This document shows positions 8,518 to 17,219 of a stretch of DNA of 64,000 bases, piece by piece. Both the position numbers and the translations under genes were made by a program. The DNA is from Aliarcobacter cryaerophilus ATCC 43158 (lineage in GTDB: Bacteria; Campylobacterota; Campylobacteria; Campylobacterales; Arcobacteraceae). The DNA is taken from NCBI RefSeq assembly GCF_003660105.1, contig NZ_CP032823.1, forward strand, positions 1,674,001 to 1,738,000. The letters are read 5' to 3'. Below the pieces are notes generated by a model. The model had not been told where the DNA came from. It was given only the letters and a program-made list of their open reading frames with translations, and searched no databases. How positions within the stretch are numbered: position 1 is the first letter of the stretch; every line of letters begins with the position of its first letter.

Positions 8518-9376
8518 TTTTTGCCTCTATTTTTGGAACTTTATTTAATAAATATTTAACTTCATCACCTATTATTTCTATAATAGAAAAAAATGTATCA
8601 ACCTCTATAATATATTTTCCATCTATTTTTATGCTCAAATAATCTTTTGAAATTCGTTTACCAACTTCTAACCACTCTTTTGTTCCAGTATAGTTATTTT
8701 TTGGTAAATCTATAAAATCAAGTGGATTTAACTCTTTGTGATTTTCGAAATAAAATTTTCCTTCACTAACTCTTTCAAGATAACTCAAAGTTCCAATAGA
8801 GCCAATATTCTTTAAAAATATTTGTGCTAAAGAGCGAATATATGAACCTTCGCTAACTTTTACTTCAAAGCTTATAAAAGGATGATTGTATCTAATAAAT
8901 TTTATATCAAATACCTTCATAATTGAGCTTTTTAGCTCAAATTCTAATCCTTCTCTAGCAATTTCATAAGCTTTTTGTCCATTTACTCTTTTGGCTGAAA
9001 ATTTTGGAGGAATATACTCTATTTCACCTTTTAATTTTTCAATCTCTTTTTTTATAAAATCAGTATCAAGTTTTTTTTGAAATCCTATATTTTGGATTCT
9101 CTCAATATCTAATGATTCAGAACTAACTCCAAGCCAAATAACAGCTTTATAAACTTTTGGAGCTTTTTCTAAATATTTAAAAAGCTTTGCATATTGTCCA
9201 AATGCAACAATCAAACAACCTTTTGCAAAAGGGTCAAGAGTTCCACTAAATCCAGCTTTTTTATTTTTATAAGCTCTTTTAAATCTATTTAAATAGAAAT
9301 TTGAACTAATAAACATTGGTTTATTTACCACAAAAAGCTTATTTATTTCACCTTTTTCATAAACTCTTTTTTGCAA
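8510..9376 (-). CDS. truB: tRNA pseudouridine(55) synthase
   Basis: 288 residues. TruB makes pseudouridine at position 55 in the T-loop of tRNAs. The catalytic motif is AGFSGTLDPFAKGCL with the essential aspartate, followed by KVYKAVIWLG and the KRVNGQKAYEIAREG segment. The start is a TTG at 9376 preceded by GAGGT at a 5-6 nt distance. The C-terminal 80 residues are variable. It couples to ispE through an 8-nt overlap. Confidence 0.92.
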   Translation of the reverse strand: MQKRVYEKGEINKLFVVNKPMFISSNFYLNRFKRAYKNKKAGFSGTLDPFAKGCLIVAFGQYAKLFKYLEKAPKVYKAVIWLGVSSESLDIERIQNIGFQKKLDTDFIKKEIEKLKGEIEYIPPKFSAKRVNGQKAYEIAREGLEFELKSSIMKVFDIKFIRYNHPFISFEVKVSEGSYIRSLAQIFLKNIGSIGTLSYLERVSEGKFYFENHKELNPLDFIDLPKNNYTGTKEWLEVGKRISKDYLSIKIDGKYIIEVDTFFSIIEIIGDEVKYLLNKVPKIEAKND

Positions 9377-9385
9377 ATTTTACCT

Positions 9386-11440
9386 CTAGTTTTTCTCTAC
9401 AAAAGATGACAAAATATCTCTTTTTTGTCCACCAAAATTTATAGTAAGCTTATAATCTTTTCCAGCATTTACAGCTTTTTCAACTCTTCCTTGTCCAAAA
9501 ATTTTATGACTTACCATATCACCTTTTTTAAATCCAGAGCTTTTTTCAATAACTAAACTTCCTTTTACTAAACCACTTTCAACCAAAAATCTACTTTTAT
9601 TTAATTGAGCTCTTTTCCCTTTATAAAATCTTGAATGTACAAAAGATAGAGTTAAATTATCCATAGCTCTTGTAAATGCAACATATCCTAATCGTCTTTC
9701 TTCTTCTAAATCTGTACCATCTCCAATAATTGGGAAAAATCCTTCTTCAAGCCCAATAATAAAAAGATGCTTAAACTCTAAACCTTTTGAAGCATGAATA
9801 CTCATCATGGAAATAGCATCGTTACTATGTTCATCATTTTGATTTTCTAATGCAATTTCATTTAAAAAATCTTTTAAATCTAAGTGTGGATTTTGTAAGA
9901 AAAAATCTCTTATATATCCATAAAATTCATCTATATTTGCTTGTCTGTCAAAACCATCTGGAAGATTATCATAAGAAGCTCTATAATCAAAAGTCTCTTC
10001 AAAACTATCTAAAAGCCTCATTCTTGACTGAATCATAAGTTCTCGCAAATCTAAAATAGATGCTTCAAAAACTTTTATAGTTCTTGCATTTTTCTTACCA
10101 ACAATTGCACTTAATTCATCAGCATTTAACTTTTGAATCATATCAAAAATAGAACTATTTAACTCATTTGCTTTCTCTTCAAGTTTATCAATAGTAGTTG
10201 CCCCTATTCCTCTTTTTGGCTTATTTATAACTCTTTTTATAGAAAAATTATCACTTAAATTTGTTAAAATTCTAAAATAAGCTATTAAATCTTTTATCTC
10301 TGTTCTTTCATAAAATTTCATTCCACCAACAAGTTTATAATTAAGCCCTGCTTTATTAAATCCCTCTTCTAAAGAACGACTAAGAGCATTTACTCTAAAT
10401 AAAATTGCAATATCTTTAGCTTTTTCATCTGTTTGTAACAATCTTTTTATATCATCAACTAGTTTTCTTGTCTCTTCATTTTCATCGTGAGACTCATAAA
10501 CTTTTATAGAGCTACCTTTATCTTTTGTACCTACAAGTTTTTTACCTAACCTATCTCTGTTGTGCTCTATTAAAGCATTTGCATGATGTAAGATAGTATC
10601 AGTTGATCTATAATTCTCTTCAAGTTTAACAATAGTTGCTCTTTTGAAATGTTCATTAAAATTCAAAATATTTTTAATTGTTGCCCCTCGCCATCCATAA
10701 ATACTTTGATCATCATCTCCAACAACACATAGATTATCATGATTTGAGCAAAGAAGCCTTAAAAGTCTGTATTGAAGTTCATTTGTATCTTGGTACTCAT
10801 CTACCATAATATATTGATACTTTTGACTTGTAGATTCTGCTAATTTTTGATTATTTTTTAAAATCTTATAAGGCAGAAGAAGTAAATCATCAAAATCTAC
10901 AAGATTATTTTTTAATAAATGCTCTTCATATTTTTCATAAATATCTGCAATTTCACTATAAAGCTTTCCTTGTGCTTGTGATTTTACCTCACTTGGAGTC
11001 ATAATAGAGTTTTTATATTTTGATACTTCGCTTCCTAAAAGTGCAGTTGGTATCTCTTTGTTTATTGATTTTAAAACTCTTCTTTTGTCATCACTATCTA
11101 TTATTATAAAATTATTCTTTCTATTTAATTCACTTATATAAAACTTCAAAAAAAGAAGTCCAAATTTGTGAAATGTACATAAAAGTGGAGGTGTATTTAA
11201 ACTATTTGTATCTAAAAGAGAAAAAGCTCTATCTCGCATCTCATTTGCAGCTTTATTTGTAAATGTAAGAGTTAAAATACTTTTCGGATCTATTCCAATA
11301 GAAATTAAATATGCTAATCTAGTTGTAATTGTTTTTGTTTTTCCGCTTCCAGCACCTGCTAAAATGAGCAAAGGTCCATCTATATGTTGAGCAGCACTTT
11401 TTTGTGAATCGTTTAGTGATATTAATAAATTTTCAGACAT
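9386..11440 (-). CDS. UvrD/PcrA/Rep-type superfamily 1 DNA helicase
   Basis: 684 residues, 3'-to-5' helicase of superfamily 1A. Walker A GAGSGKTKTIT, motif II MVDEYQDTN, motif III VVGDDDQSIYGWRGA, motif IV EENYRST and motif VI VAFTRAMDNL are all present, and the C-terminal KKGDMVSHKIFGQGRV is the small Tudor-like domain that PcrA/UvrD use for RNA polymerase contact. Domain order and length fit UvrD or Rep; I cannot separate the two by eye. Nine nt upstream of truB; divergent from the LysR gene. Confidence 0.9.
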   Translation of the reverse strand: MSENLLISLNDSQKSAAQHIDGPLLILAGAGSGKTKTITTRLAYLISIGIDPKSILTLTFTNKAANEMRDRAFSLLDTNSLNTPPLLCTFHKFGLLFLKFYISELNRKNNFIIIDSDDKRRVLKSINKEIPTALLGSEVSKYKNSIMTPSEVKSQAQGKLYSEIADIYEKYEEHLLKNNLVDFDDLLLLPYKILKNNQKLAESTSQKYQYIMVDEYQDTNELQYRLLRLLCSNHDNLCVVGDDDQSIYGWRGATIKNILNFNEHFKRATIVKLEENYRSTDTILHHANALIEHNRDRLGKKLVGTKDKGSSIKVYESHDENEETRKLVDDIKRLLQTDEKAKDIAILFRVNALSRSLEEGFNKAGLNYKLVGGMKFYERTEIKDLIAYFRILTNLSDNFSIKRVINKPKRGIGATTIDKLEEKANELNSSIFDMIQKLNADELSAIVGKKNARTIKVFEASILDLRELMIQSRMRLLDSFEETFDYRASYDNLPDGFDRQANIDEFYGYIRDFFLQNPHLDLKDFLNEIALENQNDEHSNDAISMMSIHASKGLEFKHLFIIGLEEGFFPIIGDGTDLEEERRLGYVAFTRAMDNLTLSFVHSRFYKGKRAQLNKSRFLVESGLVKGSLVIEKSSGFKKGDMVSHKIFGQGRVEKAVNAGKDYKLTINFGGQKRDILSSFVEKN

Positions 11441-11555
11441 TTTTTCTCCAATAAAGTTAGATTATATCATAAAATTTATAAAAATATTATATCTCTTAAT
11501 TATTCTATATATAAATAAATGTTATCATTTTGCCAATTTATTTTTGGAGAATTTA

Positions 11556-12452
11556 ATGCTCAATGATTTTGCTAAACTGGAGACTTTTTTAACTGTTGTA
11601 AGAGAGAAGTCTTTTTCAAAAGCATCTGCTAAACTAGGTATTTCTCAACCAGCTGTTACTCAACAAATGAAGTTTATAGAAGATTACCTAGATGTTCAAA
11701 TTGTTGATAGAAAAAAAAATGGTATTAAGCTCACAAAAGAGGGACAAATTCTTCATGGAATTGCTTTAAAAATCGAAAAGTGTGTTAACAATGCTGAAAA
11801 AGAACTTTTAAAAATAATGAATAAAAACACAACTTTTATCTTCGGTGCTAGTTTTATAATAGGAAATTATATTCTTCCTAGATTTTTAAACAATTTAAAA
11901 GAGAATATTCACAATGATGTGTCAATAAATGTATCTGTTTCACATGAAGCAATAGAAGACTTACTAGATAAAAAAATTGATATTGCACTTGTTGAAAACT
12001 ATATTTCAAATGATGAGATTATTTATAGAGAATGGATGGAAGATGAGATTGTAATATTCTCAAACCAAAAACTTCCTGCAAGGGCAAAACCTGATGATTT
12101 GTTATCTTATAAATGGATTTGTAGAAATCCTGAGTCAAATACAGGGTCAATTTTTAAAGAGTGTCTTGAAAAAGCAAACTATCCTGATTGTGATACATTT
12201 GAAGTTACAAGTGAAGTTACAAGTGCTACAACTATTGTTCAAACTGTTTTACACTCTGATAAAAATGCAACTCCAGCTGTTTCTATTGTATCAAGAAATG
12301 CTATTGAATCACTACTTAAATCAGGAGCTTTATTTGAATCAAGAATTGGCAATCAAAAAATGATAAGAAAACTATACATTGCTTATAGAAAAGACAGAAA
12401 ACATGATGCATTTATAGAAAATGTTGTGGATTATTTATTAAAAATAAAATAA
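11556..12452 (+). CDS. LysR-family transcriptional regulator
   Basis: 298 residues. The N-terminal winged helix (FLTVVREKSFSKASAKLG then QPAVTQQMKFIE, residues about 8-60) is a classic LysR DNA-binding domain; the rest is a periplasmic-binding-protein-like effector domain. The ATG at 11556 is preferred because GGAGA lies just before it at 11546-11550; an in-frame TTG at 11544 would precede that site. No divergent metabolic gene suggests a target, since its neighbour is the helicase. A perfect 12-bp tandem repeat at 12201-12224 duplicates EVTS in the effector domain. Effector unknown. Confidence 0.9.
   Translation: MLNDFAKLETFLTVVREKSFSKASAKLGISQPAVTQQMKFIEDYLDVQIVDRKKNGIKLTKEGQILHGIALKIEKCVNNAEKELLKIMNKNTTFIFGASFIIGNYILPRFLNNLKENIHNDVSINVSVSHEAIEDLLDKKIDIALVENYISNDEIIYREWMEDEIVIFSNQKLPARAKPDDLLSYKWICRNPESNTGSIFKECLEKANYPDCDTFEVTSEVTSATTIVQTVLHSDKNATPAVSIVSRNAIESLLKSGALFESRIGNQKMIRKLYIAYRKDRKHDAFIENVVDYLLKIK
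12201..12224 (+). repeat. 12-bp tandem duplication inside the LysR gene
   Basis: GAAGTTACAAGT occurs twice back to back, in frame, adding four residues (EVTS EVTS) to the effector-binding domain. One copy matches the usual family motif at this place. Confidence 0.7.
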
Positions 12453-12455
12453 ATA

Positions 12456-13421
12456 TTAATAAATAAACCCTTTCTCTTCAAGTGCAACTCTTATGCTTTT
12501 CATCTGTTGGTGTTTATTTTTACACCAAAAAGGTGATAAAAGCGTGTCATCCTCTATTCCTGCTGTTACTCTTTGAACAGATATATTTTGCGGTAAATTA
12601 ACAATAGATTTTACAACTGTATCTATATATAACTCTTCACTTATTGGGGTAAACCTTCCCTTTTTAAACTCATTTGTAAGAAGTGTATTTTTTACAACAT
12701 AAAGTGGGTGAAATTTAATACTATCAACTTTTAAATCAATTGTTTGTTTAAATGTTTCTAACATCATTTCTTGATTCTCATCTGGTAAACCATAAATTAA
12801 ATGTCCACAAACATTTAATCCTTTATCTTTTGTTCTTTTTATCCAATATTTCATATTTTCAATATTATCTGCTCGATTTATTTTATCTAATGTAGTTTGA
12901 AAAAAACTTTGAATTCCATACTCTATCCAAATCTCTTTTTCTTTAGATTTTTCATACAAATAATCTAAAATCTCATCTGTTACACAATCTGTTCTTGTAC
13001 CAATACTAAGTCCTATAACATCATCAAAACTAAGAGCTTTTTCATATAAAGATTTTAAAGTTGAAAGTGGAGCATAAGTATTTGTAAAAGATTGAAAATA
13101 TACTATAAATTTTTTTGCTTTAAATTTATTTTCTAACCTTTTTTTTGTTGCAATAAACTGCATTTCAAGTTGTTTTAGCTGGTTTTCTAAAAATGGATTA
13201 TGTTCTATATTTGGATTTAATTTGAACTTAGATTTTTTATCTTGTAGATTTGGGCTAAAAGAGTCATTTTCACAAAAAGAACAACCTCCTTTTGCTTTTG
13301 TTCCATCAATATTTGGACATGTAAAACCTGATATCGATATTGGAATCTTATAAACTTTTTCACCAAACTTTTTTTTGAAGTATCGACCAATAGTCAATAC
13401 CTCTTTTAAATTTTTATTCAT
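12456..13421 (-). CDS. YhcC-type radical SAM protein (TIGR01212-like)
   Basis: 321 residues. The cysteine set C-x(11)-C-x2-C in TCPNIDGTKAKGGCSFCEN is the radical SAM cluster site of the YhcC/TIGR01212 group, with the following FYFQSFTNTYAPL-like stretch (here YFQSFTNTYAP) and LIYGLPDENQEMM further on. The start is unusual in that ATG overlaps the purF stop (TAATG). It converges with the LysR gene with only 3 nt between the two stops. Substrate unknown; a role in tRNA or protein modification is only a guess. Confidence 0.85.
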   Translation of the reverse strand: MNKNLKEVLTIGRYFKKKFGEKVYKIPISISGFTCPNIDGTKAKGGCSFCENDSFSPNLQDKKSKFKLNPNIEHNPFLENQLKQLEMQFIATKKRLENKFKAKKFIVYFQSFTNTYAPLSTLKSLYEKALSFDDVIGLSIGTRTDCVTDEILDYLYEKSKEKEIWIEYGIQSFFQTTLDKINRADNIENMKYWIKRTKDKGLNVCGHLIYGLPDENQEMMLETFKQTIDLKVDSIKFHPLYVVKNTLLTNEFKKGRFTPISEELYIDTVVKSIVNLPQNISVQRVTAGIEDDTLLSPFWCKNKHQQMKSIRVALEEKGFIY

Positions 13422-14767
13422 TATGCTTTTACGAAATAGTCTCCATCAAAACTTTCAAGCGCATAGTGTCTATCATCTCCTATTGCACTTACTAAATCAT
13501 CTATTGAAAGATACTCTAAACTGTCAGCTTCAATATATTTACAAACTTCATCTTTAGTCATTTGAGTTGAGATTAATTCCTCTTTTGTAGGTGTATCAAT
13601 TCCATAAAAACAAGGGAATTTTATCTCAGGACTTGCAACTCTAAAATGAACCTCTTTTGCACCTGCTTCTTTTAACATTTTTACTATTCTTTTTGAAGTT
13701 GTTCCTCTTACAATAGAATCATCAATCACAAGTAAAGATTTTCCAGCAATAATTGAACTCATAGGACTTAGCTTCATTTTTACTTTTAAGTTTCTCATCT
13801 CTTGAGTTGGCTCTATAAATGTTCTTCCAATATAGTGATTTCTAATAATTCCGTATTTAAAAGGAATCCCACTAGCTGCTGCATAACCAAGAGCTGCTGG
13901 AACTCCACTATCTGGAACAGGAACAACCATATCATATTTTATTTTGCTATTTGCATCATTTTTAGCCAAAGCTTTACCCATATTCTCTCTTGTTGTATAT
14001 ACATTTTTACCATCAATTACAGAATCTGGTCTAGCAAAATATACATATTCAAAAGCACATGGTCTAAATTCTGGTTCAAAAAGTTGAACAGATTCAATAT
14101 CATCTTCTTCACTAAATATTAACATCTCACCAGGTCTTACATCTCTAATAAACTCTGCTCCAACTAAATCAAAAGCACATGTTTCACTAGCAACTATATA
14201 TCCACCACTTTTTAATTTTCCTAAAGACAGAGGTCTAATTCCATATCTATCTCGTATTACAAACTGTTTACTTCTACTTTGAACAATAAAGCAATATGCT
14301 CCAATAGTTCTATTTAAAGCTTCAATAATTCTATCTTTTAGATGATCTTTTGTATTTTTTGCTATTAGATGAATCAGATTTTCAGTATCCATTCCTGTTT
14401 GGAAAATAGCACCTTTATCTATCAAATCATTTCTTACTTCATCTTTGTTTATAAGATTACCATTGTGAACGATTGATATTTGACCCAATTTATATTTTGC
14501 ATAAACAGGTTGAGCATCTAAAACAGAATCACTTCCAGCTGTTGCATAACGATTATGACCAATTGCCATATTTCCTTTTAAGTAAGTTAGCGCCTCTTCA
14601 TTAAATACTTCAGAAACCAAACCTCTATCTTTTTTTGTATATATTTTCCCATCACATGATGATGAAATTCCAGTTGCCTCTTGACCTCTATGTTGCATAG
14701 CAAAAAGAGCTATTGAAGCTAATCTTGCTGCATTGTCATTTCCATAAATTCCTACTATTGCACACAT
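13421..14767 (-). CDS. purF: Amidophosphoribosyltransferase
   Basis: 448 residues. First committed step of purine synthesis: transfers the amide of glutamine to PRPP. Cysteine 2 directly after the initiator methionine (MCAIVGIYG) is the glutaminase nucleophile, so no propeptide is present. The phosphoribosyltransferase loop is LLVIDDSIVRGTTSKRIV. Shorter than the E. coli enzyme (about 505) but like other Campylobacterota-type PurF. It is followed by the radical SAM gene with a 1-nt overlap, and lies 14 nt from dapB. purC, purS and purQ are at 35840-37754. Confidence 0.95.
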   Translation of the reverse strand: MCAIVGIYGNDNAARLASIALFAMQHRGQEATGISSSCDGKIYTKKDRGLVSEVFNEEALTYLKGNMAIGHNRYATAGSDSVLDAQPVYAKYKLGQISIVHNGNLINKDEVRNDLIDKGAIFQTGMDTENLIHLIAKNTKDHLKDRIIEALNRTIGAYCFIVQSRSKQFVIRDRYGIRPLSLGKLKSGGYIVASETCAFDLVGAEFIRDVRPGEMLIFSEEDDIESVQLFEPEFRPCAFEYVYFARPDSVIDGKNVYTTRENMGKALAKNDANSKIKYDMVVPVPDSGVPAALGYAAASGIPFKYGIIRNHYIGRTFIEPTQEMRNLKVKMKLSPMSSIIAGKSLLVIDDSIVRGTTSKRIVKMLKEAGAKEVHFRVASPEIKFPCFYGIDTPTKEELISTQMTKDEVCKYIEADSLEYLSIDDLVSAIGDDRHYALESFDGDYFVKA

Positions 14768-14781
14768 TGTTGATTTCCTTA

Positions 14782-15555
14782 TTATAGCCCTAAAGCATCA
14801 TTGATTGAATAAAGATTTGCATCTTTTTTTATAATCCATTTTGCAACTTTTATTGCACCTTTTGAAAAAGTATTTCTAGCAGTTGCTGTATGATTTAACT
14901 CTAAAAATTCTCCATCGTTATATAAACCAACTGTGTGTCTTCCAACTATATCTCCACCTCTTAAAGCCATAACTGCAATTTCATCCTTAGTTCTAGCTCC
15001 AATTTGTCCATCACGACCTGAAACTCTTACGCTATCAAGATCTAAATCTCTAGCACTAGAAGCATGTTCAGCTAAAGTTAGTGCAGTTCCTGAGGGTGCA
15101 TCTACTTTATGTCTATGGTGCTGTTCAACAATTTCAATATCAAAATCTCTTAATGCTTTAGAAGCAAGAGCTACAAGTTTATTTAAAACTGCAACTCCTA
15201 AACTCATATTTGTAGCATATAAAATAGGTACAAGCTTGCTTGCTTCAAGAAGTAAGTTTTGTTGATGTTTATTTAACCCAGTAGTTGCAATTACTAGTGC
15301 TTTTCTTTTTCCACCTTCAACAACTGCAGTTAAAAGCTCTTCAGTCGCAACTGGACTTGAGAAATCAATAATTACATCACTTTCATTAAATAAAACATTT
15401 ATATCATTTGTTACAACAGTATCTGGTGGTAAAACTTTTTCTATTTTATCAAAAACATGAACACAAGAAACTTTTGCTTCTGTGTCATTTTTTAAATCAT
15501 CTATTAGCAAACTTCCAACTCTTCCAGAACTACCCAAAATACCTATTTTAATCAT
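14782..15555 (-). CDS. dapB: 4-hydroxy-tetrahydrodipicolinate reductase
   Basis: 257 residues. Reduces the product of DapA with NAD(P)H in the diaminopimelate/lysine pathway. The N-terminal dinucleotide loop is [12 protein letters not shown], the catalytic region is [17 protein letters not shown] (histidine and lysine) and the C-terminal [15 protein letters not shown] matches the family. Lies 4 nt downstream of trxB and upstream of purF in one minus-strand run; lysA, the last enzyme of the pathway, is at 46901-48109. Confidence 0.95.
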   Translation of the reverse strand: MIKIGILGSSGRVGSLLIDDLKNDTEAKVSCVHVFDKIEKVLPPDTVVTNDINVLFNESDVIIDFSSPVATEELLTAVVEGGKRKALVIATTGLNKHQQNLLLEASKLVPILYATNMSLGVAVLNKLVALASKALRDFDIEIVEQHHRHKVDAPSGTALTLAEHASSARDLDLDSVRVSGRDGQIGARTKDEIAVMALRGGDIVGRHTVGLYNDGEFLELNHTATARNTFSKGAIKVAKWIIKKDANLYSINDALGL

Positions 15556-15559
15556 CTAT

Positions 15560-16489
15560 TTATCCTAAATATTCAATTATATCAACTGCTGCTGTTGCAC
15601 CATCTGCTGCTGCACAAACAACTTGTTTTGCTGCATCAATTCTAATATCTCCAGCTGCCCAAAGTCCTTTTGTAGTTGTTCTCATTTTTAAATCAACAAC
15701 AACTTCTCCACTTTCAATTACATCACATAAAAAAGTTCCATCAGATTGTTTTAGTGGTGCATTTAATACATTTCTTCCAACAAAAACAAAAACACCAGGA
15801 GTTGGTAAATCTCTTATTTCACCTGATTTATTGCATTTTACTTTAAGCCCTAAAACTCCACTGTTATCACCATAAACTTCTTCAACTGAAACATTTGTAA
15901 CTTCTTCAATATTTTCAGCATTTTTGATATGAGCAATTGTGCTAGGAGCTGCTCTATATGTATCTCTTCTATGTACTAAATATACTTTCTTACACATTTT
16001 TGATAAATAGTAAGCCTCTTCTAAAGCTGAATCTCCACCACCAATAACTGCAACTTCTTTTCCTCTATAGAAAAATCCATCACAAGTTGCGCAAGTAGAA
16101 ACTCCTCTACCAAAAAATTTATCTTCACCTTTAAATCCAGCACGTCTAGGAACAGAACCTGTTGCCATTAAAACAGCTTTTGCTTCAAATTCTCTATTAT
16201 CGTTTGTTAAAATTTTAAATGTATCGCCATTTTTTGTAATATTTTCAACTTGTGCCATTTCATGTTTTAAACCAAATTTTTGACACTGTTCTGGCCAAGA
16301 TGCCATTAAATCCATACCTGTCATAACTTCGCCTTGACCTGGATAATTTTCTATTTCACTCGAACCTGTAATTTGACCACCTGGCATTCCCATTTCAAAC
16401 ATTACAACATTTGCCAAACCACCTCTTGTAGCATATAAACCTGCTGTAAGTCCAGCTGGTCCTCCACCAATAATTGCTAAATCTAACAT
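15560..16489 (-). CDS. trxB: Thioredoxin reductase
   Basis: 309 residues. FAD enzyme that reduces thioredoxin with NADPH. FAD-binding loop [15 protein letters not shown] (about 7-21), redox pair CATC (C133, C136), NADPH loop [15 protein letters not shown] and C-terminal [15 protein letters not shown] are all intact. The 213-nt gap to trxA contains the trxA terminator, so trxB appears to have its own promoter in the region 16490-16640, where I see no convincing box. Confidence 0.95.
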   Translation of the reverse strand: MLDLAIIGGGPAGLTAGLYATRGGLANVVMFEMGMPGGQITGSSEIENYPGQGEVMTGMDLMASWPEQCQKFGLKHEMAQVENITKNGDTFKILTNDNREFEAKAVLMATGSVPRRAGFKGEDKFFGRGVSTCATCDGFFYRGKEVAVIGGGDSALEEAYYLSKMCKKVYLVHRRDTYRAAPSTIAHIKNAENIEEVTNVSVEEVYGDNSGVLGLKVKCNKSGEIRDLPTPGVFVFVGRNVLNAPLKQSDGTFLCDVIESGEVVVDLKMRTTTKGLWAAGDIRIDAAKQVVCAAADGATAAVDIIEYLG

Positions 16490-16644
16490 TTTAAGTCCTT
16501 ATTTTCTAAATATATATTTCACCATAACTCTTTTAAAATAGAATGGTACTAAAAAATTTTGTAAGCTAATATAAAAGTGCAAACAAAACTAAGGAAAAAT
16601 TTTATCATTTAATATTTTATATCTATCTTAAATAAGTTTAAAAT

Positions 16645-16676
16645 TAAAAAAAGGAAGATGAAAAACACCTTCCTTT
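16645..16676 (-). terminator. Rho-independent terminator of trxA
   Basis: On the minus strand AAAGGAAG and CTTCCTTT form a perfect 8-bp stem around an 11-nt loop, followed directly by a run of T (complement of 16645-16652). It lies 26 nt past the trxA stop. Confidence 0.85.
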
Positions 16677-16702
16677 AAACTCTTTAGAAATTTTAATTCA
16701 AA

Positions 16703-17020
16703 TTATAATAAAGAGTTTATTTTATCTGTTAAAGCTTGTTTTGATGTAGCACCTATTAGCTGATCAACAACTTCTCCATTTTTCATAAAAATAATTGTAG
16801 GAATTGATCTAATTCCATATTTTACTGCTAAATCTTGCTCCTCATCTGTATTTACTTTACAAATATTTGCTTTTCCTTCAAAATCTCCTGCTAACTCTTC
16901 AATAACTGGAGCAATCATTCTACAAGGACCACACCAAGGAGCCCAAAAATCTACTAAAGATACCCCTTCTTTTGTTGTTGCATCAAAATTTGCTGATGTT
17001 AATTCAATATATTTACCCAT
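16703..17020 (-). CDS. trxA: Thioredoxin
   Basis: 105 residues with the active site WAPWCGPCRM (C30, C33), cis-proline region SIPTIIFM and normal length. General cytoplasmic disulphide reductant, recycled by TrxB encoded just downstream. It is monocistronic, closed by a strong terminator, and divergent from alaS. Confidence 0.97.
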   Translation of the reverse strand: MGKYIELTSANFDATTKEGVSLVDFWAPWCGPCRMIAPVIEELAGDFEGKANICKVNTDEEQDLAVKYGIRSIPTIIFMKNGEVVDQLIGATSKQALTDKINSLL

Positions 17021-17219
17021 TTTTTTATCCTTATTATTAATTTTTTTTAAACCGTATATAAACTTTTTCTTGTATATCTACAATTAAAGTTCAAAGATTT
17101 TACCTATAAAAACCTTAAATTTTGTTTTATTATTAACATTTTTTACTAATCCTACTAATCAAGAGTAAATAATATTTTTGATAAAATGTAGAAAAATTTT
17201 ATAGATGGAAAATATTATA

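Noticed and set aside
16490-16644. Gap between trxB and the trxA terminator, examined for an RNA gene
   Set aside because: No stable fold, motif or reading frame seen; most likely the trxB promoter region.
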